A stretch of 64,000 bases of DNA, from assembly GCF_900155525.1 (NCBI RefSeq), contig NZ_LT706952.1:568406-632405 (forward strand), written 5' to 3'. A model generated the notes under the pieces. That model saw only the letters and a list, made by a program, of their open reading frames with translations. It was not told the DNA's origin and made no database searches. Shown piece by piece: positions 1 through 7,632 of this stretch; within the stretch, counting starts at the first letter, position 1, and every line of letters begins with the position of its first letter. The stretch comes from Mailhella massiliensis (lineage in GTDB: Bacteria > Desulfobacterota > Desulfovibrionia > Desulfovibrionales > Desulfovibrionaceae). A program made the translations under genes and the position numbers.

Positions 1-184
1 CATACTCGTGCGGGGCATCTTTCAATTGCAGGCCGTGCTTGATGACATAGATAATGCCGCTGACGACACGCCTGTCATCGACTCTCGGAATGCCATGGGA
101 ACGAGGAAAGTAGCGTTTGATACGAGCAATCTGTTCATGAGAAAGATAAAAAATTCCTTCATGGCATTCTCCGTATGCCGGCAA
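1..184 (-). CDS. IS5-family transposase, N-terminal fragment (runs off the window)
   Basis: The minus strand reads through about 61 codons to the window edge and includes the segment LSHEQIARIKRYFPRSHG followed by IPRVDDRRVVSGIIYV and a DAPHEYG-like motif. This is the N-terminal DUF4096-type domain of IS5-group transposases, which precedes the DDE catalytic domain. The catalytic part would lie beyond position 1. The start is uncertain: TTG at 184 is in frame but has a poor ribosome site, and no stop codon was seen just upstream. It flanks the island, suggesting repeated insertion at this locus. Confidence 0.7.
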   Translation of the reverse strand, partial: MPAYGECHEGIFYLSHEQIARIKRYFPRSHGIPRVDDRRVVSGIIYVIKHGLQLKDAPHEY

Positions 185-241
185 TAAGAACTTTTTACCC
201 TTTTGGCAATTAATGAGTCTGGAGCCTAAGCAAAGGGCCTC
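1..241 (-). mobile_element. End of an IS5-family-like insertion sequence, cut by the window edge
   Basis: This stretch contains the 5' part of an IS5-like transposase and its upstream end. The sequence right of the gene falls off into a short non-coding run ending near GAGGCCC read on the minus strand, and is followed by TTAG at 242-245, which fits the YTAR tetranucleotide target known for IS5-type elements. The far end lies outside the window, so inverted repeats and target duplication cannot be checked. The exact boundary is inference. Confidence 0.4.
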
Positions 242-247
242 TTAGAG

Positions 248-451
248 CTACCCACGATCCGAGCCCGGTTCCACAACGCAACTCTCAAGAAAGCTCTGCA
301 GGTCGGAAATCCGATAACGAATCAGTCTGCCTACCTTCAGAAAAGTCGGCGGCAGCCTGAGATACCTTCGGTTCTGCAACGTCTTGACGGAAAAGCCCGT
401 TATGCGGGCAGCTTCTTTCTCGTTCACAGTCATCAAATCATTCTGAATCAT
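248..451 (-). CDS. AlpA/excisionase-like helix-turn-helix protein
   Basis: A 67-residue protein with the signature of MerR/HTH_17-type small DNA-binding proteins: ITGFSVKTLQNRRYLRLPP, then FLKVGRLIRYRISDLQSFL. In this family the first part is the recognition helix-turn-helix and the RIRY-like segment forms the wing. Members act as excisionases or AlpA-type activators of integrases on mobile elements. It is the last gene of a four-gene leftward operon; GGGAG precedes the ATG, which overlaps the upstream gene. In an island that also carries a tyrosine integrase at 6244-7368, an excisionase or regulator role is likely but not proven. Confidence 0.75.
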   Translation of the reverse strand: MIQNDLMTVNEKEAARITGFSVKTLQNRRYLRLPPTFLKVGRLIRYRISDLQSFLESCVVEPGSDRG

Positions 452-641
452 GGTTATTCTCCCTGCGGACCACCTTCTTCGGGCGTCCGCACAGTTCCGT
501 TATCCTTGCGATGGTATCCTGACACTCTGTATAGAACCGGAAACGCTCCGCCGCTTCAGCCCGCCTTTCCGCAGTTCTGAGCCCGTGCTTGAGGGCGAAG
601 GTATTGCCCGGCGGAGCTCCCCGGTGTTTACGCATGTTCAC
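438..641 (-). CDS. Small mobile-element protein with GAPPGNTFALKHG motif
   Basis: A 67-residue, basic, unrecognised protein. Its N-terminus carries GAPPGNTFALKHGL, matching the GAPxGNxNAxKHG motif common at the start of small phage and plasmid proteins, whose function is unknown. The GTG start at 641 overlaps the stop of the upstream gene (GTGA), which argues for translational coupling; ATG at 635 is an alternative start. The end overlaps the start of the downstream helix-turn-helix gene. Confidence 0.65.
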   Translation of the reverse strand: MNMRKHRGAPPGNTFALKHGLRTAERRAEAAERFRFYTECQDTIARITELCGRPKKVVRRENNHDSE

Positions 642-1192
642 TCCGTACCTCCCGCCGTGACCACGTTGCCGACAATGGCCTTGTCCGCGTGCACTACGGT
701 GATGGTCTGCTGTCCGGAATTTCTGTACTTACGCAATGCCTCAAGCTGTCTGGCATAGAGGTACATGAAGCGCCGGGCTATTTTAGAGCAGGATATCTTG
801 TCTTCAAGCAGTGTTGCAGTTGAGCTTTGCGAAAGAGCCGTCATGCCGCGATGCGCGGCAAGAAACATCTGAACGACAAGCATACGCTCGAGGGTATCCC
901 GAGGATGGGCTTCCCGAACGGCAGATATCAGGGCATTCAGAGTGGTCTCAGACGGCCTGCGATCGTCCGCCCGTGCGAGATTTTCAAGAATGTACCTGGC
1001 CAGTTCCCCTTCTTCCGTCCCAAAAGCATGCGAGAGTCTGTCCAGCCATTGCGCATAGTTTTCCCCATCAATAAGTACAGGAGTCAGCCCGTGCTCATGG
1101 CAACGTACCCTGATATGCGTCGTCTGGTCACGTTTCGCCTCTGGCAGGGAAACTTCCAGATTCTGTATTTCCATGTTGTCTGCTGCCATCAT
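638..1192 (-). CDS. Mobile-element hypothetical protein (C-terminal VVHADKAIVGNV motif)
   Basis: A 184-residue soluble protein. The C-terminal segment QQTITVVHADKAIVGNVV resembles the ending of a family of uncharacterised proteins found on prophages and integrative elements, especially in alphaproteobacteria. No catalytic motif is visible; the middle is helical and charged. Its start overlaps the upstream stop (ATGA at 1189-1192) and its end overlaps the next gene, so the operon is tightly coupled. Function unknown; the family assignment is from memory of the motif. Confidence 0.65.
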   Translation of the reverse strand: MMAADNMEIQNLEVSLPEAKRDQTTHIRVRCHEHGLTPVLIDGENYAQWLDRLSHAFGTEEGELARYILENLARADDRRPSETTLNALISAVREAHPRDTLERMLVVQMFLAAHRGMTALSQSSTATLLEDKISCSKIARRFMYLYARQLEALRKYRNSGQQTITVVHADKAIVGNVVTAGGTE

Positions 1193-1431
1193 TTACCGTC
1201 CGATCGACAGCTCAACGCAGCACACATGATTTTTGCAGCCTGTTCCGGCTGCATGTCCGTCAGCTCTCTGAAATTGCCATGACCGAGGGCAACGGCAAAC
1301 CGTACGAAATAACTGATGAGTGACGATACTGTCATGCGGGAAGGAGATGTCTGAACAAGGGCATGAAGCTCTGTCTTATCCACCTGCCTGACTGCCCCGG
1401 ATATGATGGTATTCTTCGCTCTATCGATCAT
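1189..1431 (-). CDS. Small hypothetical protein, first gene of the leftward island operon
   Basis: An 80-residue protein of unknown function. I start it at the ATG at 1431 because CAGGAG lies six bases upstream (1438-1443 on the plus strand), although the frame stays open further upstream. It has no recognised motif. It is promoter-proximal and coupled by a 4-base overlap to the next gene. A perfect hairpin lies just ahead of its ribosome site. Confidence 0.6.
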   Translation of the reverse strand: MIDRAKNTIISGAVRQVDKTELHALVQTSPSRMTVSSLISYFVRFAVALGHGNFRELTDMQPEQAAKIMCAALSCRSDGK

Positions 1432-1581
1432 AAAAAACTCCTGAAACGACCTCCGTCTGCGGAGGTGTGAAAATGTATTTATATAAAAGTTGCAGGGCTT
1501 CCGAAAAAATTTCAGCACTTGCAAAAAAAAGACCTGTTATTTGTTATAAGAATAAGAAAACCAACAAGTTAGGAGTGTATT
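1432..1581. promoter_or_regulatory. Divergent promoter region of the island with a 7-bp hairpin
   Basis: This AT-rich spacer separates the leftward and rightward island operons. It contains a perfect inverted repeat, ACCTCCG-TCTG-CGGAGGT (1449-1466), in the leader of the leftward operon. Toward the rightward operon, TTGCAA near 1519 and TTATAAGAAT near 1547 could be a sigma-70 promoter, though the spacing is slightly long. Toward the left, TATATAAA near 1480 (minus strand) could be a -10. A shared operator here would co-control both operons; this is inference. Confidence 0.45.
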
Positions 1582-2220
1582 ATGGAATTTTCTTCGGACT
1601 CCATCTCAAACATAGCCCCGGCGCTGCTTAAGACTCAGCAGTCTCTCGGCCCCATCGGCAAGGACTCTTCCAATCCGTTTACGAACTCCAGATACGCGAG
1701 CCTCGCCAGCGTTCTGGAAGCATGTCGCCAGAGTTTCAGAGACAACGGCATATTGCTCATCCAGCGCGGAGTGGCGTCCTCGCCAGGAACGGTAACCGTG
1801 GAAACAAGGCTTATTCATGCGCCTTCCGGGGAATGGATCATGGGCCTGACCACCATCCCCGTGCCGGAAGAGGAAGGACGGATGAACAGTTCTCAGAAGA
1901 TCGGTGCCTGTCTGAGCTATGGCAGACGCTACGGCCTTATGAGCCTGCTCGGCATGGCCGCCGTGGACGACGACACCGACGCGGAGTTCCGGGTATCGGC
2001 GCAGACAGCACAGCATCCAGCGAGCCATGACAGCAGATTTGCGTCGTATCTGCCGGAAATATCGGATGTTACGTACTCGGAAGTTCTGGATGAAAAGTCA
2101 GGAAGAAAACTGGTCTTTGCTTCGGGCAAAACCATGAGCCACAAGGACGAACTGCGCATCTGCGGCTTCAGATGGTCGCCGGAAAGACGGGTGTGGTGGA
2201 GAGAACATGCAAATCATTAA
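1582..2220 (+). CDS. ERF-family single-strand annealing recombinase with extra C-terminal domain
   Basis: This 212-residue protein matches the ERF superfamily of phage recombinases, which anneal complementary single strands in homologous recombination. The N-terminal half has the family pattern: NPFTNSRYASLASVLEACR, then SYGRRYGLMSLLGMAAVDDD, the conserved YxxRYxLxxLLGI block with its acidic end. The C-terminal part (about residues 165-212) has FASGKTMSHKDELRICGFRW and ERRVWWRE, resembling small domains seen at the ends of phage recombinases. AGGAG precedes the ATG. It heads the rightward island operon. Confidence 0.85.
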   Translation: MEFSSDSISNIAPALLKTQQSLGPIGKDSSNPFTNSRYASLASVLEACRQSFRDNGILLIQRGVASSPGTVTVETRLIHAPSGEWIMGLTTIPVPEEEGRMNSSQKIGACLSYGRRYGLMSLLGMAAVDDDTDAEFRVSAQTAQHPASHDSRFASYLPEISDVTYSEVLDEKSGRKLVFASGKTMSHKDELRICGFRWSPERRVWWREHANH

Positions 2221-2231
2221 CAGGAGTTTTT

Positions 2232-3197
2232 ATGAAACAGGCATATGAAACCGTGCAGCTCGACGCAGGAGAGGTCTTCAGCGGGCAGAAAAGCAACACG
2301 CCCATTACAGGCTTTAAAAGCTCATCGCCGAACACCCCGGGCGTAGACGAAAACTTTATCTTCGGCGACCTTGCCAGAGACCTTGTGGTGTTCTTTCTGC
2401 AGGCGAAGCCCGATCCTCTGTTCATCTTCGGAGACACCGGCACGGGTAAAAGCTCTCTGGTCCGACAGATTGCAGGCCGACTGCGCTATCCTGTCTGGGA
2501 AGCCACAGGCAGCGAACGCCTGGAGGTAGGCGACCTTATCGGTCATCTCACATTGAAAAAAGGGAATATGGAATTCTCGGACGGCCCCCTTACCGCTGCT
2601 CTGCGGGCAGGGGGCGTTTTCATGCTTAATGAGCTGGATGCCGTGAACCCGGCCGTGCTCATCATGCTGAACACGCTCTTTGATCATCAACCTCTTCTGA
2701 TACCGGAAACAAACGAACTTGTTGTTCCGGCTCCGACCTTCCGCTTCGTGGCCACGGCCAACACCGCCGGTAATGGTGATGAAACGGGTCGCTTCACCGG
2801 TACGAATCAGCTCAATCAGGCCTTCATGGACCGCTTCACCATTCTGAAGGCTGACTATCCCGCCCCGGAAGAAGAAAAACGTTTGCTGGCCGCACGGTAT
2901 CCCGCTCTGCCGGAACAGGTGCGTTCGGGCATGGTCGAAGTGGCGGGCAAGGTACGGGCGATGCTCTCCTCAGATAATCCTGAACATGCACCGGGCGTGG
3001 ATATCGTTCTGTCAACACGCACCCTGCTGCGCTGGTGTGAGCTCACGCTCTGTTATCAAAGCCTGGCGTCTTCCGGCATCTCGCCGGTGCTGTATGCCTT
3101 GGACAGAGCGGCGGGATTCCGGGCCGGACGCGAAGGCAGAGCGCTTCTCCATGAACTCTGTCAGAGAATTTTCGGCATTTCCAACAATAAGGAGTAA
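2232..3197 (+). CDS. CobS-like MoxR-class AAA+ ATPase
   Basis: A 321-residue AAA+ ATPase. Walker A is GDTGTGKSS (Lys73); the Walker B region is GGVFMLNELDAV, and sensor-1-like FVATANTAG follows, as in the CobS/MoxR branch. In cobalamin synthesis CobS pairs with the VWA protein CobT in cobaltochelatase, but no cob genes are here. On integrative elements the same pair, separated by a DUF3150 gene, is a recurring module of unknown role. The start at 2232 was chosen for CAGGAG just upstream; it lies 11 bases after the ERF gene and 3 bases ahead of the next gene. Confidence 0.85.
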   Translation: MKQAYETVQLDAGEVFSGQKSNTPITGFKSSSPNTPGVDENFIFGDLARDLVVFFLQAKPDPLFIFGDTGTGKSSLVRQIAGRLRYPVWEATGSERLEVGDLIGHLTLKKGNMEFSDGPLTAALRAGGVFMLNELDAVNPAVLIMLNTLFDHQPLLIPETNELVVPAPTFRFVATANTAGNGDETGRFTGTNQLNQAFMDRFTILKADYPAPEEEKRLLAARYPALPEQVRSGMVEVAGKVRAMLSSDNPEHAPGVDIVLSTRTLLRWCELTLCYQSLASSGISPVLYALDRAAGFRAGREGRALLHELCQRIFGISNNKE

Positions 3198-3200
3198 ACC

Positions 3201-4124
3201 ATGACAAACGATATCAAGGTATTGAACGGACTCACGGCCATCTCTCCGGCCATCACCATCTGGTCTGGCAAACGCAAGATGCTGGCAACGGACTACGGAG
3301 TGAACACTGACGAGCTTCCTCCCTCTGAAATCATGGATCTCGGCACGAAGAAACTCTGTCCCCCGGAAAAGATGCGCGTTTTCCTCACATTGAAAGCCCG
3401 CTGCATTGCTCTTCTGGACAGACACGGCATCAAGTTCATAGCTTCAAGCTGGCTTGTGCCGAAGGAAAAGGTCAAGGATATCACTGCTGGCCTCGAAGGT
3501 CTGAAGCAGGAATTCCTGGCAGAAAAGGCCGCCTTTCTGGCTTCCTACGATGCTACCGTACAGGACTGGATTGCAAAGCATCCGCAATGGGCGGAAATGC
3601 TTGCCCGCGCTGTGCCTTCGGCTGACTACGTGTCATCGAAACTGAGCTTCGACTGGAAGAGCTTCCGTTTTTCCATGGCCCGGGACAGCAATATCGCCGA
3701 CGATGTGGTTCACCTTGCGGAGTCTGTGTTCTCAGACATCGCAAGGCAGGCCGCCGATGCCTACAGGAACATCTTCGCCGACAAAGAGCAGATTACGCGA
3801 CGGGCACTCGGGCCGCTGAAGGCCATGGAAAACAAGCTGGCCGGGCTGGCATTTCTTGAGCCTCGGGTCGGTCACGCGGCGGAACTTATACATGCGGCTC
3901 TTGAAGAACTCCCCTCGAAAGGCGTCATTCAGGGACAGGAACTCTCAAGGCTGCTTGGTCTGCTCTGTCTTCTGAAGAGTCCTGAAGCTCTGGAGGACTT
4001 CACAGGTCGTATGGCTGAAGGCCAAAAGACCAGAACGTTGCTGGACAGGCTGCATATGCCCGAACAGGGGAAAGTTCCCGTGCCGGGGAAGCCCGCCAGA
4101 ATAGAAAGTCAGGGGTTATGGTAA
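3201..4124 (+). CDS. DUF3150-family protein between CobS-like and CobT-like genes
   Basis: A 307-residue soluble, mostly helical protein resembling the DUF3150 family, recognised mainly by its position between a CobS-like ATPase and a CobT-like VWA protein and by its N-terminal layout (a helical segment with KLCPPEKMRVFLTLKARCIALLDR spread over residues 50-75, then SSWLVPKEK). The centre is coiled-coil-like. It has no visible catalytic motif. Its stop overlaps the next start (TAATG at 4122-4126), so it is translationally coupled to the VWA gene and probably made in stoichiometric amount with it. Confidence 0.65.
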   Translation: MTNDIKVLNGLTAISPAITIWSGKRKMLATDYGVNTDELPPSEIMDLGTKKLCPPEKMRVFLTLKARCIALLDRHGIKFIASSWLVPKEKVKDITAGLEGLKQEFLAEKAAFLASYDATVQDWIAKHPQWAEMLARAVPSADYVSSKLSFDWKSFRFSMARDSNIADDVVHLAESVFSDIARQAADAYRNIFADKEQITRRALGPLKAMENKLAGLAFLEPRVGHAAELIHAALEELPSKGVIQGQELSRLLGLLCLLKSPEALEDFTGRMAEGQKTRTLLDRLHMPEQGKVPVPGKPARIESQGLW

Positions 4125-5731
4125 TGAACGCATCTGAATCCATACGAAGCTCTCTTCCTCTTGTTGCGCAGGCTCTTACCGAAAGAACCGGCATCCGTGT
4201 GGAAATAGGCGGCTCGGAAGCCTACACGAACGGAAAGGTTATTCATCTGCCGTCACTTCCATTGCATGTGGACGAAACTCTTGCCGGTGTCGTCAGAGGA
4301 TATGCTGACCATGAAATAGCGCATTGCTTTTTCACGGACTTCTCCGTTGCCGGTAGAGCCCGGGACAACGTTGAGCATTGGCTTCTCAACATGCTTGAGG
4401 ATGTTCGCGTCGAGGGACTTATGGCCAATCGTTATGTCGGCAGCGCCGTAAACCTTTCGGAACTGACAAGGCGCATGTTTCTGAAAGGCCAGACGGATGT
4501 CTGTCCTCTGAACTGGTGCCTGCTTTATGCGCGGTCATGGAGTGAACCCATGCTGGGTAAGGAATATAGACGCCTCGGCCGGGAACTGGAGAAAAACGCT
4601 CCCGGTCTTGTAGGAGAACTTCGAACCGTCTTGAATGAAGCAAGGAGGCAATGCCAAAGCACGGAAGATTCTCTGCGGTATGCCGGGCAGCTTGCTGCTA
4701 TTCTGAAAAACTATGTGCCGCCTTCGCAGAAAAGACAGGAAAGCGGAAACAGCGATGGCAACAAAACCACTCAGGAGGAAAAAGGCGAAAGAAACGAAAC
4801 ATCGTCGGAAAGCTCAGACACTCAGGAAAGCATAAAGGGTGATACGAACAGCGTATCACCCTTTTCTGCACTCTTTGAACCGGACTCTGTTCTGCCCATG
4901 AACGTCGGCGATACACTGAAGCAGGAACTGGAAGCTGCTTCTGCTGGTTCCGTGGACGACTCCTTTCATGTGGCAAGACTTGCCTCCTGCACCTTTCCCA
5001 ACATGCCTCCCGAAGCTGTAACCCAGACGCTGAGCCTTGCGGCCCGTCTCAGGACGTCAGTCGCCGGTCTGCTTCAGGCAGATACTCTTGAAGGCCGTCG
5101 TGCGGCAGTTTTCGGCAGGCTTAACTCTCGCAAGCTCCACACTGCTGCTCTTGGTGAAAGCAAGGTGTTCCTGCGGGACGCTCCGGCCAGAATGAGGTCT
5201 GCGGCTGTGCATCTGCTGCTTGACGTGTCCGGCTCCACGACTCCCATTGTCCGTGAAGAGCTCATCTCGGCCTATGCCATAGCCCTGGCATTACAGGGAC
5301 TGCGAGGCATCTCCTGCGGAGTATCTGTCTTTCCCGTGCAGGACGCCGACTTCTATGATGAATGTTCTCCGGCTATGGCAGACATTTTCTGTCACGGCCG
5401 GAGAATATGTCGCGGCTTTCCTGATGTCCCCGCCTATGGTTTGACTCCTCTTGCGTCCGCCATGTGGCGTGTGCTGTCTCGGCTGTGTTCCATGCGGAAG
5501 ACAAGGAAAATCCTCATTGTGTTCACCGACGGACTTCCCGACAGCGTGGCGGCCGCGACTGCTGCCGTGCAGGATGCCGAAAGCAATGGTGTGGAAGTTT
5601 ACGGCATAGCCTACAACGTCCACTCAATTCAGCATGTCATTCCGGCTTCTGTTTCCATAAAACATATCGCAGAATTACCTGGCGCATTCTCTTCGCTCCT
5701 GCTGAAGACTCTGCACAGCCGTAATCATTAG
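4124..5731 (+). CDS. CobT-like protein: metalloprotease-like HEIAH motif plus VWA domain
   Basis: A 535-residue protein. The N-terminal region carries HEIAH (residues 63-67), an HExxH zinc-metallopeptidase-type motif within YADHEIAHCFF, as in island CobT relatives. A low-complexity acidic/polar linker (about residues 200-240) follows. The C-terminal VWA domain has the MIDAS motif DVSGS (367-371) and FTDGLPD. The VWA domain would bind Mg2+ and engage the CobS-like ring. I prefer the ATG at 4124, as AGGGG lies 8 bases upstream and it overlaps the previous stop; ATG at 4118 is too close to that ribosome site. Confidence 0.85.
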   Translation: MNASESIRSSLPLVAQALTERTGIRVEIGGSEAYTNGKVIHLPSLPLHVDETLAGVVRGYADHEIAHCFFTDFSVAGRARDNVEHWLLNMLEDVRVEGLMANRYVGSAVNLSELTRRMFLKGQTDVCPLNWCLLYARSWSEPMLGKEYRRLGRELEKNAPGLVGELRTVLNEARRQCQSTEDSLRYAGQLAAILKNYVPPSQKRQESGNSDGNKTTQEEKGERNETSSESSDTQESIKGDTNSVSPFSALFEPDSVLPMNVGDTLKQELEAASAGSVDDSFHVARLASCTFPNMPPEAVTQTLSLAARLRTSVAGLLQADTLEGRRAAVFGRLNSRKLHTAALGESKVFLRDAPARMRSAAVHLLLDVSGSTTPIVREELISAYAIALALQGLRGISCGVSVFPVQDADFYDECSPAMADIFCHGRRICRGFPDVPAYGLTPLASAMWRVLSRLCSMRKTRKILIVFTDGLPDSVAAATAAVQDAESNGVEVYGIAYNVHSIQHVIPASVSIKHIAELPGAFSSLLLKTLHSRNH

Positions 5732-5741
5732 GGAGGCTTCC

Positions 5742-5816
5742 ATGCCGAATATCTATGTGGAAATTCTTATTGCCATTCTTGGCGGAATCATCGCCGTTCT
5801 CCAGGATAAACGCTGA
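5742..5816 (+). CDS. 24-residue single-span membrane peptide
   Basis: Reading ATG at 5742 gives MPNIYVEILIAILGGIIAVL followed by QDKR and a stop. GGGAGG sits at 5731-5736, a strong ribosome site five bases from the ATG, and the downstream gene has its own site just after the stop. The peptide is one hydrophobic helix with a basic tail, reminiscent of Ldr/TisB-like toxic peptides or small holins, but the sequence alone cannot tell. It lies between the VWA gene and the next small gene in the same direction. Confidence 0.55.
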   Translation: MPNIYVEILIAILGGIIAVLQDKR

Positions 5817-5828
5817 CGGGAGGGCTTT

Positions 5829-6200
5829 ATGGGCTATTACAGCGACGTGTGCATCATGCTCACAAAACAGGGCAGGGAGATCATGAAGGAACGGCTGCGC
5901 GGACTCGGTCGGAGTGCAACAGCAAAAGAAGTACGACGCTTCATATCCTCCGCCGATCTTCATCGTGTGGATTCCGGCACGGGCGGCGAAATCTTTCTCT
6001 GGAAAAACGTGAAGTGGTATGAGGACAGGGAGGACTTCCAGGAAGTCCGGTTTTTCTCCCAACTGCTGCGCGAATTACCTCTGAAGGATTACCGCTTCAT
6101 GCGTCTGGGAGAATATGCCGACGATGCCGAGGATCAGGGCACGTTCTGGAACGACAATCCGTTCAATGTTCATTTCGAGAGAAAAATTGTGATAAGCTAA
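5829..6200 (+). CDS. Hypothetical phage/island protein (123 residues)
   Basis: An unrecognised soluble protein. GGGAGGGC precedes the ATG by about five bases. The N-terminus MGYYSDVCIMLTKQG resembles short uncharacterised phage and plasmid proteins that begin MGYYS; the C-terminal half is acidic with aromatic residues (YEDREDFQE, EYADDAED). It is the last gene of the rightward island operon and is followed by a hairpin. Confidence 0.65.
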   Translation: MGYYSDVCIMLTKQGREIMKERLRGLGRSATAKEVRRFISSADLHRVDSGTGGEIFLWKNVKWYEDREDFQEVRFFSQLLRELPLKDYRFMRLGEYADDAEDQGTFWNDNPFNVHFERKIVIS

Positions 6201-6207
6201 AAAACAT

Positions 6208-6236
6208 GGGCGGTCATGGAAGGCCGCCCGCGTTTC
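6208..6236 (+). terminator. Hairpin ending the rightward island operon
   Basis: GGGCGG (6208-6213) and CCGCCC (6224-6229) form a stem, followed by CGCGTTTCTTT. The U-tract is weak. It lies between convergent genes (5829-6200 and the integrase), so it may serve the plus strand only. Confidence 0.55.
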
Positions 6237-6243
6237 TTTACGG

Positions 6244-7368
6244 TTATTTTTTAGCTGTCAGCACATCGTCCGCGACAGCCGCCGCCTTGAGCATCGCCTG
6301 ATCCGCCAGATGCGCATAGCGCTGGGTCATCACGGGATTGGAATGTGTCAGCAGCTTTTGAAGCGTGTAAAGATCAACCTTGCCTGAGCTCGCCAGCCGG
6401 GACGCGAAGTTGTGACGCAGTCCGTGCAACGGACGGAAATCCTTGGGAAGTCCGGCTTTATCGCAAACCTGTCGTGCTTTGGCAGTATAGGTGGTAGGCG
6501 CCCATTGCGGAAAGAGGAACGCCCCATTGTCATGGCCAAGATTTTCCAGAAGCTCACGAACATACTGGCTCATGGGGACATAGGCAGTCTTTTTATTTTT
6601 AGCGGACACGCCACGAAGAGTGATAAATCCTCTGTCGAAGTCGATATCCGCCCAGCGCAAAGCTATGGCCGCAGAACGCCTGATGCCGGTATGAGCAACG
6701 AATTGCAGATATGCCCGCAGATATGAATCCTCTATCTCCAGAAGAGCTTGTTCATATCTTATAAGCTCCTCATCCGTCATGACCTCCGTTTTCTGATTAT
6801 CCACTCGGGGCATGTTGAAGATAAGTGTCTGGGGCTTTACACAAAGGCCTCGTCGGCTTCCAAAGTTAGCGAGACGCTTTACCAGCCCAAGAACCGCGCA
6901 TGCCATCGCGGGCTTTTTCCCCTTCCTCAGAATATATTTACATAGTCTGTCGATATCCTCCGTGGTGAGCTCCTCAACCGTTTTGTTGCCAAAGCGCTCT
7001 TCCAGGTAGCGACTATAGATGGATCTATCAGTACGGCGTCGTCCTGGAGATTCTTTCGTCGCTTCAAGATATGCAGCCCAGAGTCGTGCTATCGTCCAGC
7101 GTTCCGCCTTTCGTTTTTTCTCCTCCTCTTTTCTCCTGCGTTCATGATTGGAATCCTCCTTGCCGTTTATTCGATCCGCTCGAATACGTGACGCCTTGGC
7201 GGCTGTCATGCCCGCCGAGGATTTACCTACGGGTTCACGAATTTCCTTTGAACCTCTTCCCCCGGTCCTGTAGCGGATGTAAAACGATTTTTCGCCTTTC
7301 TGGTTTACACGGGCGAATACTCCCGGATACGCCGTCGCAACAAGTTTTCCGGTGCTCTTCTCTGACAT
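6244..7368 (-). CDS. int: Tyrosine-family site-specific integrase
   Basis: A 374-residue phage-type integrase. The N-terminus has the beta-rich DUF4102-like/arm-binding region, then a charged linker (about 72-90), a core-binding SAM-like domain (about 91-185) and the catalytic domain. The catalytic residues are visible: Arg230 in HTGIRRSAA, His315-x-x-Arg318 in HGLRHNFAS, His342 in LLTHSN and the nucleophile Tyr351 in TQRYAHL. LTHS in place of the usual LGHS is a mild variation. It is the right-most gene of the island, pointing inward, so an attachment site is expected at 7369-7632. Confidence 0.93.
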   Translation of the reverse strand: MSEKSTGKLVATAYPGVFARVNQKGEKSFYIRYRTGGRGSKEIREPVGKSSAGMTAAKASRIRADRINGKEDSNHERRRKEEEKKRKAERWTIARLWAAYLEATKESPGRRRTDRSIYSRYLEERFGNKTVEELTTEDIDRLCKYILRKGKKPAMACAVLGLVKRLANFGSRRGLCVKPQTLIFNMPRVDNQKTEVMTDEELIRYEQALLEIEDSYLRAYLQFVAHTGIRRSAAIALRWADIDFDRGFITLRGVSAKNKKTAYVPMSQYVRELLENLGHDNGAFLFPQWAPTTYTAKARQVCDKAGLPKDFRPLHGLRHNFASRLASSGKVDLYTLQKLLTHSNPVMTQRYAHLADQAMLKAAAVADDVLTAKK

Positions 7369-7632
7369 AAAGCTCTCCCAAAGTTTTTAAGAGATTGCCG
7401 GGTAGTCAGAGGAAGTTCAGTTCTGTCCGCTATCTTTTTCTCATTAATTTTTGTGCCGCACCGTGTCCGCACCAACCCCATTTTTGTCCGCACACGTTAT
7501 CGAACGAGAGGGAAGAATAGAGAAAATGGGTGAATATAACTTATTGTATTCATAGGAGTTGTTGGTAAATTATAAAAACTCTGTGAAATTGCGGGAAATG
7601 AGAAAGTTCTCCTGAAAAAGGAAACTGCAAAC
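7369..7632. other. Island right boundary and possible attachment/arm-site region
   Basis: No gene is visible. The stretch contains TGTCCGCAC at 7464-7472 and again at 7485-7493, exactly 21 bases apart, with a degenerate third copy TGTGCCGCAC at 7452-7461. Two-turn spacing next to an integrase start suggests arm-type or excisionase binding sites. GC drops at 7500-7630 before the high-GC EamA gene. No tRNA gene lies here, and the left attachment site is outside the window. Confidence 0.4.

Noticed and set aside
2232-5731. Cobaltochelatase for vitamin B12 synthesis
   Set aside because: The CobS/CobT likeness is real but there is no CobN or other cob gene, and the genes sit in an integrase-bearing island with ERF.
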